DNA from: Blastococcus sp. TBT05-19
GTDB taxonomy: Bacteria > Actinomycetota > Actinomycetes > Mycobacteriales > Geodermatophilaceae
Direction of reading: 5' to 3'
Length of the DNA: 64,000 bases
Assembly (NCBI RefSeq): GCF_003319095.1
Contig: NZ_QOHI01000002.1
Coordinates: 124,001-188,000, forward strand
Each line of letters opens with the position of its first letter. The stretch's first letter is position 1. The notes below the pieces were generated by a model that worked only from the letters and a program-made list of their open reading frames with translations, did no database searches and was not told the DNA's origin. This document shows, piece by piece, positions 53,419 through 62,775 of this stretch. A program made the translations under genes and the position numbers.

Positions 53419-54083
53419 CGCGCCGCCGCCCCGAGGTCGTGGCCTTCGACGTCAACGAGACGTTGCTCGACCTGGGCCCCGTGAGGGCCGCGCTGGTCGA
53501 GGCGGGGCAGCCCGAGGGGCTGCTCGGGACGGTGTTCGCGCGCACGCTGATGACCGGCTTCGCCGCGTCGATGGTGGGCGACTGGTTCCCCTTCCGGGAC
53601 GCGTTCGACGCGGCGCTGGCCCAGGAGAGCCCGCTGGACGACGACGCCCGCGCTCGGGTCGTGAGCGCGTTCGGGGAGCTCTCGCCGCACCCGGACGTCG
53701 AGCCCGTGCTGCGCCGGCTGGTCTCGGCCGGGGTGCGGGTGGTGACGCTGTCGCACGGGTCGCCCGGGATCGCCGAGGCGGCGCTGGGGCGCGGCGGGAT
53801 CGCACCGCTGGTCTCGGCGACGATGTCCAGCGAGGCGATCCGCGCCTGGAAGCCGGCCCGCGAGGTCTACCTCTGGGCGGCCGGCGCGTGCGCCGTGGCA
53901 CCGGAGCGCCTCGCGCTGGTGGCCGCGCACGGGTGGGACGTGCTGGGCGCGCAGCGGGCCGGCCTCACCGGGGCGTGGTTCCCGCGCAGCGAGCGGGTGT
54001 ACCCGGCGGTGTACGAGCCGGCGCACGTGCGGGCCGAGGACCTGGCCGGTGCCGTGGACGCGCTGCTGGCGCTGCCCGCATGA
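53415..54083 (+). CDS. HAD-superfamily haloacid dehalogenase type II-like protein
   Basis: A 222-residue HAD hydrolase. Motif I is VAFDVNETLLDLG with nucleophile Asp near residue 11, motif II Ser in TLSHGSPG, motif III Lys in RAWKPAREVY. The type II cap is inserted near residues 20-90. Substrate not determined; 2-haloacid dehalogenase is the nearest family. It is coupled by ATGA overlaps to DedA and to the hydrolase that follows (54080-54083). Confidence 0.88.
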   Translation: MTRRRPEVVAFDVNETLLDLGPVRAALVEAGQPEGLLGTVFARTLMTGFAASMVGDWFPFRDAFDAALAQESPLDDDARARVVSAFGELSPHPDVEPVLRRLVSAGVRVVTLSHGSPGIAEAALGRGGIAPLVSATMSSEAIRAWKPAREVYLWAAGACAVAPERLALVAAHGWDVLGAQRAGLTGAWFPRSERVYPAVYEPAHVRAEDLAGAVDALLALPA

Positions 54084-54718
54084 CGTCCGGATCCCCGTCG
54101 GAGCTGCCGGTCGACACCCCGCACGGCCCGGCGCGGGTGGTGTCGGCCGGGGACGGTGGCGCGGGCACGCTGGTGCTCGGGCACGGTGCGGGCGGTGGGT
54201 CGGAGTCCGAGGACCTGGCCGCGCTCGCGGCCGAGGCCGTGGCCGCGGGCTGGCTGGTGCACCGGGTGGACCAGCCGTGGCGCGTGGCGGGAAAGCGGAT
54301 CGCGCCCGCACCGCCGCGGCTGGACGAGGCGTGGCACGCCGTGCTGGACCGGCTGCGGGTGCTGGACCGGCTGCCGGGGCGGCTGGTGCTGGGCGGCCGC
54401 AGCGCCGGGGCACGGGTGGCCTGCCGGACGGCGGCGGACCAGGGGGCGGCCGGGGTGCTGTCCCTGGCGTTCCCCCTGCACCCGCCGGGCAGGCCGGCGA
54501 AGAGCCGGGCCCCCGAGCTCGTCGCCGTGCCGGTGCCTCTGGTCGTGGTGCAGGGCGAGACCGACGCCATGGGCCTCCCCGAGCACGTCGCCGCGGCACT
54601 GCGGGGACACCCGGGGGCGTCGGTGTACGCCGTCCCGGGTGACCACTCGCTGAGGAAGAACCCGCACCTGGTCGCCGCGGCGGCGATGTCGTGGCTCACC
54701 GAGGTGCTACCGCGCTGA
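54080..54718 (+). CDS. Alpha/beta-hydrolase (KANL3/Tex30 family)
   Basis: A 212-residue alpha/beta-hydrolase. The first glycine-rich strand is GTLVLGHGAGGGSESEDLAA, the nucleophile elbow is GGRSAGAR with Ser near residue 109, then VVVQGETDAMG (Asp) and VPGDHSLRKNP (His). The pattern fits the Tex30/KANSL3-type family. Substrate unknown. Last gene of the dedA operon, ending 10 nt before the convergent DUF222 gene. Confidence 0.85.
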   Translation: MTSGSPSELPVDTPHGPARVVSAGDGGAGTLVLGHGAGGGSESEDLAALAAEAVAAGWLVHRVDQPWRVAGKRIAPAPPRLDEAWHAVLDRLRVLDRLPGRLVLGGRSAGARVACRTAADQGAAGVLSLAFPLHPPGRPAKSRAPELVAVPVPLVVVQGETDAMGLPEHVAAALRGHPGASVYAVPGDHSLRKNPHLVAAAAMSWLTEVLPR

Positions 54719-54728
54719 TCCGTCCGCC

Positions 54729-56261
54729 TCAGAAGGGCGGTGGGTCGTGTGCCGGGGGCGGTGGTGGCTGCGGTGGTTCGACGAGGACGCGGTAGCCCGG
54801 TGGTCGGCTGATCCGGGTGACGCCGGAGGGTGTGATGACGGTGAGCACGCCGTCGTCGCTCATCGTGTGGGTCCAGCCCGGCGCGTGGGTCTTGAGCCGG
54901 TGGTGGTGGCGGCACAGGCAGCACAGGTTCGCGCAGTCGGTTTCCCCGCCATCGGCGTGCGGGACGACGTGGTCCAGGTCGGCCCAGCCGGCGCGGACGG
55001 TGCAGCCGGGATGCCGGCAGGTGCGGTCCCGGGCCCTGGTGAAGCGGAAGTGGGCGGCCGAGGGGCGGTAGCGGTCGACCGCACCGGGGAGGCCCAGCGA
55101 GCCGCCCTGGCGGGCCAGCCGCTCGAGCTCGGTGCGGCCGGTGAGGGCCAGCAGCGCCCCGGTGTGGTCGGTGATCGCGATCTCGAGGGTGCCGGCGGCC
55201 GGCGCCTGGACGCCGAGGGCGTCGAGGCGGGTGAGCAGCTCGCGCAGGTGGCCGGCGGTGACCGGTTCGCCGTCGACCTCCCCGATCGGGCCCGGCGCAG
55301 CGGGCGCGGACGTGGCGGGCGGGGAGAACGCGGCGGGCAGCGGGGCACCGGAGGCCAGGAACCGGTCCGGGGTGAGCGCGTCCAGCGGGGCGACCACGGT
55401 CAGCTGCGCGGTGACCGAAGGCTGCTCCTGCCAGGGGCGCAGGATCAGGTCGGCCACCGCGCCGGTCCGCAGCATCCCGATCGGACGCAGGTCACCGGCG
55501 TCCTTCGCCGCCCGGGCGTGCCGATCAGCGGTGTCGCGGCAGCCGCGTGCTTCGGGGTGGGGCAGGAGGACGCGCAGCTCGCTCATCCCGTCGCCGACCG
55601 GACGCACGGTCACGTCGGCGTTGCGCTGCCGCTGCGCCCGTCGCCGGTCGGCCGCGGCGGCGTCCCGGGCCACCAGCTCCGCCCGCACCGCCTCCCGCAG
55701 CTTGCCCACACCCAGCTCGAGCGCCCGAGGAAGGACCGCGGCCTCGGCGGCGGCGATCACCGCCGGGTCGGTGTCCCGGCCGGTGGCCGCCACCTCCGTG
55801 GCGATCGCCCGGGCCCGCGGCCAGTCCAGCCGCCCCAGCCGCAGCTCCCCGAACGTGCCCGGCAGGACGGTGGTGAGCAGGTCGGCGTGCTCCAGCAGCG
55901 TCACCGCCGCCGCGCGGCTGCTGTTCTGCACCGCCGCCAGCTCGTCGGGCACGAACTCGCTCACCCCGGCCGGACCGGTCGCGCCGGCGCCGTGCCCACC
56001 GGGCAGCGGATCGACCGGCGCCGGACGAGCGGACGCCAGATCCACGACCAGCTCCACCCGGAGCGCGGCCAGCTGCGATTCCGCCGCCACGATCTGACCC
56101 AGCAGCACCGCCGCGTCCGAGGCGCTCCGGCGAGCCGGCAGCCACGCGCTCAACGGCTCCCCGACGGGCGCCGGATCAGGATCCAGCAGCTCCCACCGCG
56201 AGGGCACCGGGTCGACCGGCACCACGGTGACACCCACCGCGAACCCGCCACCCGAGGACAT
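54729..56261 (-). CDS. DUF222 / HNH endonuclease-domain protein (13E12 repeat family)
   Basis: 510 residues. An N-terminal DUF222 helical domain (about 40-300) is followed by a C-terminal HNH domain: FRFTRARDRTCRHPGCTVRA, DLDHVVPHADGGETDCANL and CCLCRHHHRLKTHAPGWT, with the Cys4 zinc and catalytic His. Actinobacterial genomes often carry many such genes (M. tuberculosis REP13E12); they are thought of as intron- or element-derived but are not shown to move here. No terminal repeats are seen. Confidence 0.9.
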   Translation of the reverse strand: MSSGGGFAVGVTVVPVDPVPSRWELLDPDPAPVGEPLSAWLPARRSASDAAVLLGQIVAAESQLAALRVELVVDLASARPAPVDPLPGGHGAGATGPAGVSEFVPDELAAVQNSSRAAAVTLLEHADLLTTVLPGTFGELRLGRLDWPRARAIATEVAATGRDTDPAVIAAAEAAVLPRALELGVGKLREAVRAELVARDAAAADRRRAQRQRNADVTVRPVGDGMSELRVLLPHPEARGCRDTADRHARAAKDAGDLRPIGMLRTGAVADLILRPWQEQPSVTAQLTVVAPLDALTPDRFLASGAPLPAAFSPPATSAPAAPGPIGEVDGEPVTAGHLRELLTRLDALGVQAPAAGTLEIAITDHTGALLALTGRTELERLARQGGSLGLPGAVDRYRPSAAHFRFTRARDRTCRHPGCTVRAGWADLDHVVPHADGGETDCANLCCLCRHHHRLKTHAPGWTHTMSDDGVLTVITPSGVTRISRPPGYRVLVEPPQPPPPPAHDPPPF

Positions 56262-56341
56262 ACCCGCAGGCTAGAGGCGGGGTACGACACTTTTCGCAAG
56301 CTCAGCCGGAGAGCGCCGGGTCCTGCCGTGGTGGAGGACCG

Positions 56342-57397
56342 TCAGCGACGGCGACGGCGGCGCACGAGCAGCGTCACCACGAGGACCGCCGCGGCGACCC
56401 CGGCCGCGGGCGCGGCGTACCGCGAGAGCGCCGCTCCGCCGGCCACCTCGAGGAGGTCGATCGGCTCCGGCTCCGCCTGCTCCGGGCGCACGGTGGGCGT
56501 CGTCGCCGGGCCGGCCGCGGGCACGCTGCGCAGCGGCGCCCCGGTGGCGGGCCGGGCCGGCGGTGCCGTGGGCCCCTTCGGCGGCGTGCTGGGCGCCTTC
56601 GCCCCGGGCGCGGTGTCGCGCGCGGCGGGAGCCGAGTCGGCCGCCGCGGGCGCCCCGGCCTTCTTGGCCGCCGTCTTCGCCGGCGCTGCCTTGGCCGGCG
56701 CCGCCTTGATGGGCGTGGTCTTCGCGGGTGCCGCCTTGGCCGCCGCCGTGCCGTCCTCGCCGGCCGGCGTCACCTTGTCCGTGGTGGCGGCCGCAGCCTT
56801 CTTCGTGGCCGCGGCAGCCTTCTTGACCGCCTTGCCGCCCGCACCGTTGCCCGCCGCCTGCTCGGCGGAGGCGGCGATCTCCTCGACGGCGCCGGAGGCG
56901 GTCGCGACCGCCTTCTGCGCCGCGGTCTCCCGCTGGGCGTCGCCCTGCGCGTCGCCCTCGCCCAGCTGGGCGGCGAGCTTGTCGGCGAACTGGCCGAGGA
57001 GCTTGTTGCCGACGTCGGTCATCACGCCGCGACCGAACTGCGCCGGGCGCCCGGTGATGTTCAGGTCGGTGAGGACGTCGACCCGCGTGACCGACCCCTC
57101 TGCCTTGAGCACCGCCGTCACCGTCGCCGCCGCCGTGCCGTTGCCCCGCTGGTCCTTGCCGCGCGCGTCGATGACCGCCCGGTGCGCCGCCTCGTCCTTC
57201 TCGATGAACGAGGCCTTGCCCTGGTACGTCAGGTTGATCGGCCCCAGCTTCACCTTCACCCGGCCGGTGAAGTCGTCACCCGTGACCGAGTCCAGCGCGG
57301 CACCGGGCATGCACGGCGCGATCCGCTCGATGTCGAGCAGCACCCGCCACGCCTCGTCGACGGGCACCGGGACGGTGAACGAGTTCTCCAGCTGCAC
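56342..57397 (-). CDS. coxG: CoxG-like SRPBCC protein with C-terminal membrane anchor
   Basis: A 351-residue protein. Residues 1-150 are a CoxG domain (ENSFTVPVPVDEAWRVLLDI, APCMPGA, GQFADKLAAQL). Residues 160-310 are a low-complexity Ala/Lys/Pro region with repeated AAPAKA units. Then comes one membrane segment (VAAAVLVVTLLV) ending in a run of Arg. CoxG recruits CO dehydrogenase to the membrane in aerobic CO oxidisers; the anchor fits that role. GTG 57397 follows GGAGGTCG. Last gene of the cox operon, separated from coxM by a hairpin. Confidence 0.88.
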   Translation of the reverse strand: MQLENSFTVPVPVDEAWRVLLDIERIAPCMPGAALDSVTGDDFTGRVKVKLGPINLTYQGKASFIEKDEAAHRAVIDARGKDQRGNGTAAATVTAVLKAEGSVTRVDVLTDLNITGRPAQFGRGVMTDVGNKLLGQFADKLAAQLGEGDAQGDAQRETAAQKAVATASGAVEEIAASAEQAAGNGAGGKAVKKAAAATKKAAAATTDKVTPAGEDGTAAAKAAPAKTTPIKAAPAKAAPAKTAAKKAGAPAAADSAPAARDTAPGAKAPSTPPKGPTAPPARPATGAPLRSVPAAGPATTPTVRPEQAEPEPIDLLEVAGGAALSRYAAPAAGVAAAVLVVTLLVRRRRRR

Positions 57398-57428
57398 GGT
57401 GCGACCTCCAGGTGACGGACTGGAACGG

Positions 57429-57479
57429 CCCCCGTGCAGGGCCCCGGCACGAGCCTGCGAGTGCCGGGGGGCACGGGGG
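57429..57479 (-). terminator. Two-tier hairpin between coxM and coxG
   Basis: Outer arms CCCCCGTGC (57429-57437)/GCACGGGGG (57471-57479) enclose inner arms CCCCGGCAC (57442-57450)/GTGCCGGGG (57461-57469). It starts 10 nt after the coxM stop and fits an intercistronic attenuator or RNA-processing site. Confidence 0.7.
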
Positions 57480-57488
57480 TCCTCCAAG

Positions 57489-58346
57489 CTACAGCCCGGC
57501 GGCGGTGCTCACCGCCCGGCGCGTCAGCACCTTCGCGAGGTGTTGCCGGTAGTCGGCCTGGGCGTTCAGGTCGCTGCTCGGCTCGGTCCCCTCGGCCGCC
57601 CGCTCGCAGGCGGCGGCGACCGCCTCCGCCGTCGCCTCGGCGCCCGCGAGGGCCTCCTCGACCTGGCGGGCGCGCAGCGGCGTGGGGCCCATGTTGGTCA
57701 GCCCGATCCGGGCCTCGGCGATCCGGCCGTTCTCCCGCCGCACCGCCGCGGCCACCGCCACGATCGACCAGGCCTGCGCCACGCGGTTGAACTTCTCGTA
57801 GCGCATGGACCACTCACCGCTGAGCTTCGGCACCCGCACCTCGACCAGGAGGTCGCCCTCGCCGACCGCGGTGGTCAGGTAGTCCACGAAGAACTCGCTC
57901 GCCGGCACGGTCCGCCGTCCCCCCGGCCCGACGATGACGAACTCCGCGTCCAGCGCCAGGGCCACCGCCGGCAGGTCGCCGGCGGGATCGGCGTGCACCA
58001 GCGCCCCGCCGAAGGTCCCGCGGTGGCGCACCTGCCGGTCGGCGACGGTGCCGGTGGCCTCGGCGATGAGCGGCGCGTGCTCGGCGATCAGCGGGTCGGC
58101 CATGACGTCGGAGTGCGTCGTCATCGCACCGATGACGATCGCGTCGCCGTCGTCCCGGACGCCTCGCAAGCCCTCGACCTTGCCGAGGTCGACGACGGTC
58201 TCCGGTGCGGCCAGCCGCAGCCGCATGACCGGGATGAGCGACTGCCCGCCGGCGAGGACCTTGACGTCCTCGCCGCCGTCGGCGATCGCCTGCAGTGCCT
58301 CCTCGACCGTCGTCGGCCGGGCGTAGGCGAAGGGAGCGGGGATCAT
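57489..58346 (-). CDS. coxM: CoxM: FAD-binding medium subunit of the molybdenum hydroxylase
   Basis: A 285-residue FAD subunit of the CO dehydrogenase/xanthine dehydrogenase family. The FAD loop is LAGGQSLIPVMRLRLAAPET, then GAMTTHSDVMAD, RHRGTFGGALVHADPAGDLP and C-terminal CoxM/CutM domain with FNRVAQAWSIVAVAAAVRR. ATG 58346 overlaps the coxL stop (ATGA). The start is fixed by the typical [17 protein letters not shown] opening. Confidence 0.94.
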   Translation of the reverse strand: MIPAPFAYARPTTVEEALQAIADGGEDVKVLAGGQSLIPVMRLRLAAPETVVDLGKVEGLRGVRDDGDAIVIGAMTTHSDVMADPLIAEHAPLIAEATGTVADRQVRHRGTFGGALVHADPAGDLPAVALALDAEFVIVGPGGRRTVPASEFFVDYLTTAVGEGDLLVEVRVPKLSGEWSMRYEKFNRVAQAWSIVAVAAAVRRENGRIAEARIGLTNMGPTPLRARQVEEALAGAEATAEAVAAACERAAEGTEPSSDLNAQADYRQHLAKVLTRRAVSTAAGL

Positions 58347-60841
58347 CGGTCGCCTCCCAGCGACGAGGCGTCGGTGGCGACACCTGCGGTGGTCTCGGTC
58401 TGCGCGCCGCCGTAGGCGTTGCTGCCGGCGGTGGCGCGGTCCCCGCCGTCACCCCCCTGGTGGATCGCACGCCAGACCCGTTCGGGCGTCAGCGGCATGC
58501 GGATGTCGGTCACGCCCAGGTGCCGGACGGCGTCCAGCGCGGCGTTGACGACGGCGGGGGTGGAGGCGATGCAGCCGGCCTCCCCCACGCCCTTGGCGCC
58601 GATCGGGTTGCCGGGCGCCGCGTGCACCGTGTTGCCGGTGTCGAAGTGCGGCAGGTCGGCGGCCGAGGGCACCAGGTAGTCGACGAAGGTGCCGGTGGTG
58701 AGGTTGCCGTCGGCGTCGTAGACGGCCTCCTCGTACAGGGCCTGCGCGATGCCCTGCGCCAGGCCGCCGTGCACCTGCCCCTCGACGATCAGCGGGTTCA
58801 CGATCGTGCCGACGTCGTCGACGCAGGCGTACTTGCGGATCTTCACGAACCCGGTGTCGGTGTCGACCTCCATGGCGCAGAGGTGGGTGCCGTGCGGGAA
58901 CGAGAAGTTCTCCGGGTCGAACGTCGCCTCGGCGTCGATCGAGGGCTCGATGCCCTCCGGGTAGTCGTGCGCGGCGAAGATCGCCAGGGCGATCTCCTGG
59001 ATGCCCAGGCCCGTGCCGGGCGTCCCGCGCACGGAGAACTTGCCGCCCTCGAACTCCAGGTCGTCCTCGCTGGCCTCGAGCAGGTGCGCGGCGATCTTCC
59101 GTGCCTTGGCGATCACCTTGTCGGCGGCCTTGACCACCGCCGAGCCGCCGACCACCAGGGACCGCGAGCCGTAGGTGTCCAGCCCGCGGGAGGAGATCGC
59201 GGTGTCGCCGTGCAGCACCTCGACGTCCTCGAACGGCACCCCGAGCGAGTCGGCGACCAACTGGCTCCACGCCGTCTCGTGGCCCTGGCCGTGCGGCGTC
59301 GAGCCGGTGACGACCTCGACCTTGCCGGTCGGCAGCATCCGGATGGACGCGTGCTCCCAGCCGCCGGCGCCGAAGGCGAGCGAGCCGAGCACCCGGGAGG
59401 GCGCCAGGCCGCACATCTCGGTGAAGGTGGAGATGCCGATGCCCAGCTGGACCGGGTCGCCCGACTCGCGGCGACGGCGCTGCTCCTCGCGGAGCTCGTC
59501 GTAGCCGAGCAGCTCCAGCGCCTGCTGGGTCGCCGACTCGTAGTCGCCGCTGTCGTAGGCGAGCCCTGCCACGGTGGTGAACGGGAACTCGGCGGCGTCG
59601 ATCCAGTTCTTCCGACGCAGCTCCAGCGGGTCCATGCCCAGCTCGACGGCGAGCTCGTCCATGATCCGCTCGATCGCGAAGGTGGCCTCCGGCCGGCCGG
59701 CACCGCGGTAGGCGTCGGTGGGCACCTTGTTGGTGAACACGCCGTCGCACTCGAAGCGGTAGGCCGGGAACTTGTAGATCCCCGGGTACATGAACGCGCC
59801 CAGCGCCGGCACACCCGGCGTGATCAGCCGCAGGTAGGCACCCATGTCGGCCAGCAGCCGCACGCGCAGCCCCTTGATGTTGCCCTCACGGTCCGCCGCG
59901 ACGTCCACGAACTGCACCTGGTCGCGGCCGTGGTGGGCGGTCATCAGCGACTCGCTGCGGGTCTCGGTCCACTTGACCGGCTTGCCGAGCCGGCGGGCGA
60001 TGAGCAGGCAGAGGATCTCCTCCGGGTTCACCTGCAGCTTGCCGCCGAACCCGCCACCGACGTCGGGGGCGATGACCCGCAGCTTGTGCTCCGGGATGCC
60101 GGTGACCATCGCCGCCATCACGCGCAGGATGTGCGGGATCTGGGTCGCCGACCACATCGTGTAGTTGTCGCCCTGCGGCTGGACGACCACCGAGCGGGGC
60201 TCCATGAACGCCGGGATCAGCCGCTGCTGGACGAACCGCCGGCTGACGACGACGTCGGCGCCGGAGAACGCCTGCTCGGTGTCACCGCCGGTGCCCATCT
60301 CGCCGGCGTCGAAGACGAAGTGGTAGCTGGTGTTGGACTCCAGGTGGTCGTGCACGAGGTCGGCGCCGTCCTGCACCGCCTGTTCCATGTCGAGCACGAC
60401 GGGCAGCGGCTCGTAGTCGATGTCGGCGAGCTCCACGGCGTCCTGGGCCGCGGCCTTGCTGCGAGCCACGATCACCGCGACCGCCTCGCCGACGTGGTTG
60501 ACCTGGTCGACGGCGATCGAGGGGTGGCCCGGGTTGACCATGTCGGGGGTGACCGGCCAGGCGCAGGGCAGCGAGCCCTGCTCCTCGGCGAGGTCCTTCC
60601 CGGTGAAGACGGCGACGACGCCCGGCGCCTCCCGCGCGGCGCTGACGTCCACGGAGGTGATCCGCGCGTGGGCCACGGGCGAGCGGACGACGGCCAGGTG
60701 CAGCATCCCGGGCAGGACCATGTTGTCGGTCCAGGTGGTGCGGCCGGTGATCAGCCGCGCGTCCTCCTTGCGGCGGCGCGCCCTGCCGATCTCCTTCTCC
60801 GGCGCGGCAGCGGTGCCCGCGCGGTCCTCGACGGCGGTCAC
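58343..60841 (-). CDS. coxL: CoxL-like molybdopterin-binding large subunit (form II)
   Basis: An 832-residue molybdenum hydroxylase subunit: an aldehyde oxidase hammerhead domain (about 20-135), then the Mo-binding domain with [11 protein letters not shown] (259-269) and active-site AYRGAGRPE (377-385), and the catalytic Glu in GVGEAGC near the C-terminus. True form I CO dehydrogenase carries AYRCSFR with an essential Cys; AYRGAGR is form II, whose CO activity is disputed. Gene order S-L-M is like the form II order. GTG 60841 overlaps the coxS stop. Confidence 0.94.
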   Translation of the reverse strand: MTAVEDRAGTAAAPEKEIGRARRRKEDARLITGRTTWTDNMVLPGMLHLAVVRSPVAHARITSVDVSAAREAPGVVAVFTGKDLAEEQGSLPCAWPVTPDMVNPGHPSIAVDQVNHVGEAVAVIVARSKAAAQDAVELADIDYEPLPVVLDMEQAVQDGADLVHDHLESNTSYHFVFDAGEMGTGGDTEQAFSGADVVVSRRFVQQRLIPAFMEPRSVVVQPQGDNYTMWSATQIPHILRVMAAMVTGIPEHKLRVIAPDVGGGFGGKLQVNPEEILCLLIARRLGKPVKWTETRSESLMTAHHGRDQVQFVDVAADREGNIKGLRVRLLADMGAYLRLITPGVPALGAFMYPGIYKFPAYRFECDGVFTNKVPTDAYRGAGRPEATFAIERIMDELAVELGMDPLELRRKNWIDAAEFPFTTVAGLAYDSGDYESATQQALELLGYDELREEQRRRRESGDPVQLGIGISTFTEMCGLAPSRVLGSLAFGAGGWEHASIRMLPTGKVEVVTGSTPHGQGHETAWSQLVADSLGVPFEDVEVLHGDTAISSRGLDTYGSRSLVVGGSAVVKAADKVIAKARKIAAHLLEASEDDLEFEGGKFSVRGTPGTGLGIQEIALAIFAAHDYPEGIEPSIDAEATFDPENFSFPHGTHLCAMEVDTDTGFVKIRKYACVDDVGTIVNPLIVEGQVHGGLAQGIAQALYEEAVYDADGNLTTGTFVDYLVPSAADLPHFDTGNTVHAAPGNPIGAKGVGEAGCIASTPAVVNAALDAVRHLGVTDIRMPLTPERVWRAIHQGGDGGDRATAGSNAYGGAQTETTAGVATDASSLGGDR

Positions 60842-61389
60842 TGCTGCGCCGCCACGTGCGGGGCGGCCGCGGTGTCCACGACGGCCGGGGAGACGTGGTC
60901 GGGTGAGACGTGCCCGTTGGAGACGCCGCGCATCTCGGCGGCCGCGCAGCGGACCGCCCGGACGATGTTCTGGTAGCCGGTGCAGCGGCAGAGGTTGCCC
61001 TCGATGCCCTCGCGCACCTCGTCGTCGCTGGGGTCGGGGTTGTCCTGGAGCAGGTCGATCGAGGCCATGATCATCCCCGGCGTGCAGTAGCCGCACTGCA
61101 GGCCGTGCATCTCGTGGAAGGCCTTCTGCACCGGGTGCAGCTCGGCGCCGCTCGCGACGCCCTCGATCGTCGTCACCTCGGAGCCGTCGGCCTGGACGGC
61201 CAGGACGGTGCAGCTCTTCACGGCCTCGCCGTCGAGGTGCACGGTGCAGGCGCCGCAGTTGCTGGTGTCGCACCCGACGACCGTCCCGACCTTGCCGAGC
61301 TGCTCCCTCAGGTAGTGGACCAGCAGGGTCCGCGGTTCGACGTCGTCCGCACAGGTTGCGCCGTCCACGCGCACGGTGATGGGGGTCAT
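60838..61389 (-). CDS. coxS: CoxS: [2Fe-2S] small subunit of the molybdenum hydroxylase
   Basis: A 183-residue two-domain ferredoxin. The plant-type cluster has Cys40, 45, 48 and 60 ([16 protein letters not shown]); the helical cluster has Cys99, 102, 134 and 136 ([16 protein letters not shown]). Length of about 155 is normal; here a 25-residue tail ([20 protein letters not shown]) extends the end. First gene of the operon; ATG 61389 follows GGAGGACTG. Confidence 0.95.
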   Translation of the reverse strand: MTPITVRVDGATCADDVEPRTLLVHYLREQLGKVGTVVGCDTSNCGACTVHLDGEAVKSCTVLAVQADGSEVTTIEGVASGAELHPVQKAFHEMHGLQCGYCTPGMIMASIDLLQDNPDPSDDEVREGIEGNLCRCTGYQNIVRAVRCAAAEMRGVSNGHVSPDHVSPAVVDTAAAPHVAAQQ

Positions 61390-61472
61390 CAGTCCTCCGC
61401 CTCGTTGCAGGGGTCTACGGCGTCCACGGATGACCGTGGGCCCGACCCGGAGTCTGCACCCGGAGGAGTGAC

Positions 61473-62729
61473 TTAGGCCACGCTCACCTTCGCGGGATCC
61501 GGGACACCCGCCCCGGCCGCCTGCTCGAGGGCCCGCAGCTCCCGGCGCCGGAGCACCGCCGAGAGGGCCAGGGGCACCAGCCCGGCCGCCGCCAGACCCG
61601 CCCCGACGACACTGGGCGCGCGGAAGCCGAGACCCGCGGCGATCACCAGACCGCCGGCCCACGCCCCGAGCGCGTTGGCGAGGTTGAGCGCCGAGTGGTT
61701 CAGCGCCGCTCCGAGCATCTGGGCCTCGCCGGCGGTCTCCATCAGCCGCAGCTGCAGCAGGATCGCCAGGGTCGAGCCGCTCACCGACACCAGGAAGACA
61801 CCGACGACCAGGGCCGGGGGCGAGGGCGCGACCAGGGCGACGACGGCGAGCATCCCCATCAGGGTCACCAGGGCTCCGACGACCGAGCGGAACAGCGACC
61901 AGTCGCCGAGCCGTCCGGCCAGAGCCGTCCCGACGACGCCGCCGATGCCGTACAAGAACAGGACCACCGGCAGCGTGCCGCGGCTCAGGCCGGCGACATC
62001 GGTGACCACAGGGGCGATGTAGCTGTAGAGCGCGAACATGCCGCCGAACCCGACGACGCCGACCCCCAGGGTCAGCAGCACCTGCGGGCGGCGCAGCGCC
62101 CCCAGCTCGCCGCGGACCGTGGCCTCGGGGCGGCCGGGCATCGAGGGGACGGCGGCGAGCACCGCGGCGACGGTGGCCGCGGCGAGGACGACGACCAGCC
62201 AGTACGCGCCCCGCCAGCCGACCGTCTGACCCAGCCAGGTGGCGGCGGGCACCCCGGCGACCAGCGCGACGGAGAGGCCGAGCATCACCGAGCTGACCGC
62301 GCGACCGCGCAGGTGCGGGGCCACCAGGGAGGCGGCGACCAGGGAGGCGACGCCGAAGTAGGCGCCGTGCGGGAGGCCGGCGACGAACCGGGCGAGCAGC
62401 AGCGTGGTGTAGCCGGGCGCCACGGCGGTCAGCACGTTGCCGGCGAGCAGGGCGCCCATGAGCCCGACCAGCAGCGCCCGCCGGGGCAGCCGCGCGCTGA
62501 GCGCCGCGATCACCGGCGCTCCCACGACCACGCCCAGGGCGTAGGCCGAGATGACGTGACCGGCCGAGGGGATGTCGACGCCCACGCCGTCGGCGATGTC
62601 GGGCAGCAGGCCCATCGTCACGAACTCGGTGGTGCCGATCGCGAAGCCGCCCAGCGCCAGGGCGACGACGGCGGCCACCAGCCGTCCGGTCGAGAGGGGT
62701 GCGGGCGGTGCGGGCGGTGCGGTGGTCAC
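61473..62729 (-). CDS. MFS exporter (AraJ/PbuE-like DHA1 type)
   Basis: A 418-residue polytopic membrane protein with 12 predicted segments. It opens [20 protein letters not shown], the DHA1 sugar/purine-exporter (AraJ/YdhP) signature, followed by [20 protein letters not shown]. Substrate unknown. GTG 62729. Its stop is 83 nt upstream of the cox operon start and could allow read-through into it. Confidence 0.88.
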   Translation of the reverse strand: MTTAPPAPPAPLSTGRLVAAVVALALGGFAIGTTEFVTMGLLPDIADGVGVDIPSAGHVISAYALGVVVGAPVIAALSARLPRRALLVGLMGALLAGNVLTAVAPGYTTLLLARFVAGLPHGAYFGVASLVAASLVAPHLRGRAVSSVMLGLSVALVAGVPAATWLGQTVGWRGAYWLVVVLAAATVAAVLAAVPSMPGRPEATVRGELGALRRPQVLLTLGVGVVGFGGMFALYSYIAPVVTDVAGLSRGTLPVVLFLYGIGGVVGTALAGRLGDWSLFRSVVGALVTLMGMLAVVALVAPSPPALVVGVFLVSVSGSTLAILLQLRLMETAGEAQMLGAALNHSALNLANALGAWAGGLVIAAGLGFRAPSVVGAGLAAAGLVPLALSAVLRRRELRALEQAAGAGVPDPAKVSVA

Positions 62730-62775
62730 CCTGGGGCGAAGCCGTGAGCACCGCTCAGCATTCCCGGCCGGCGGG

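Noticed and set aside
54729..56261. Mobile element carrying the DUF222/HNH gene
   Set aside because: No terminal inverted repeats, target duplication or recombinase were seen around it.
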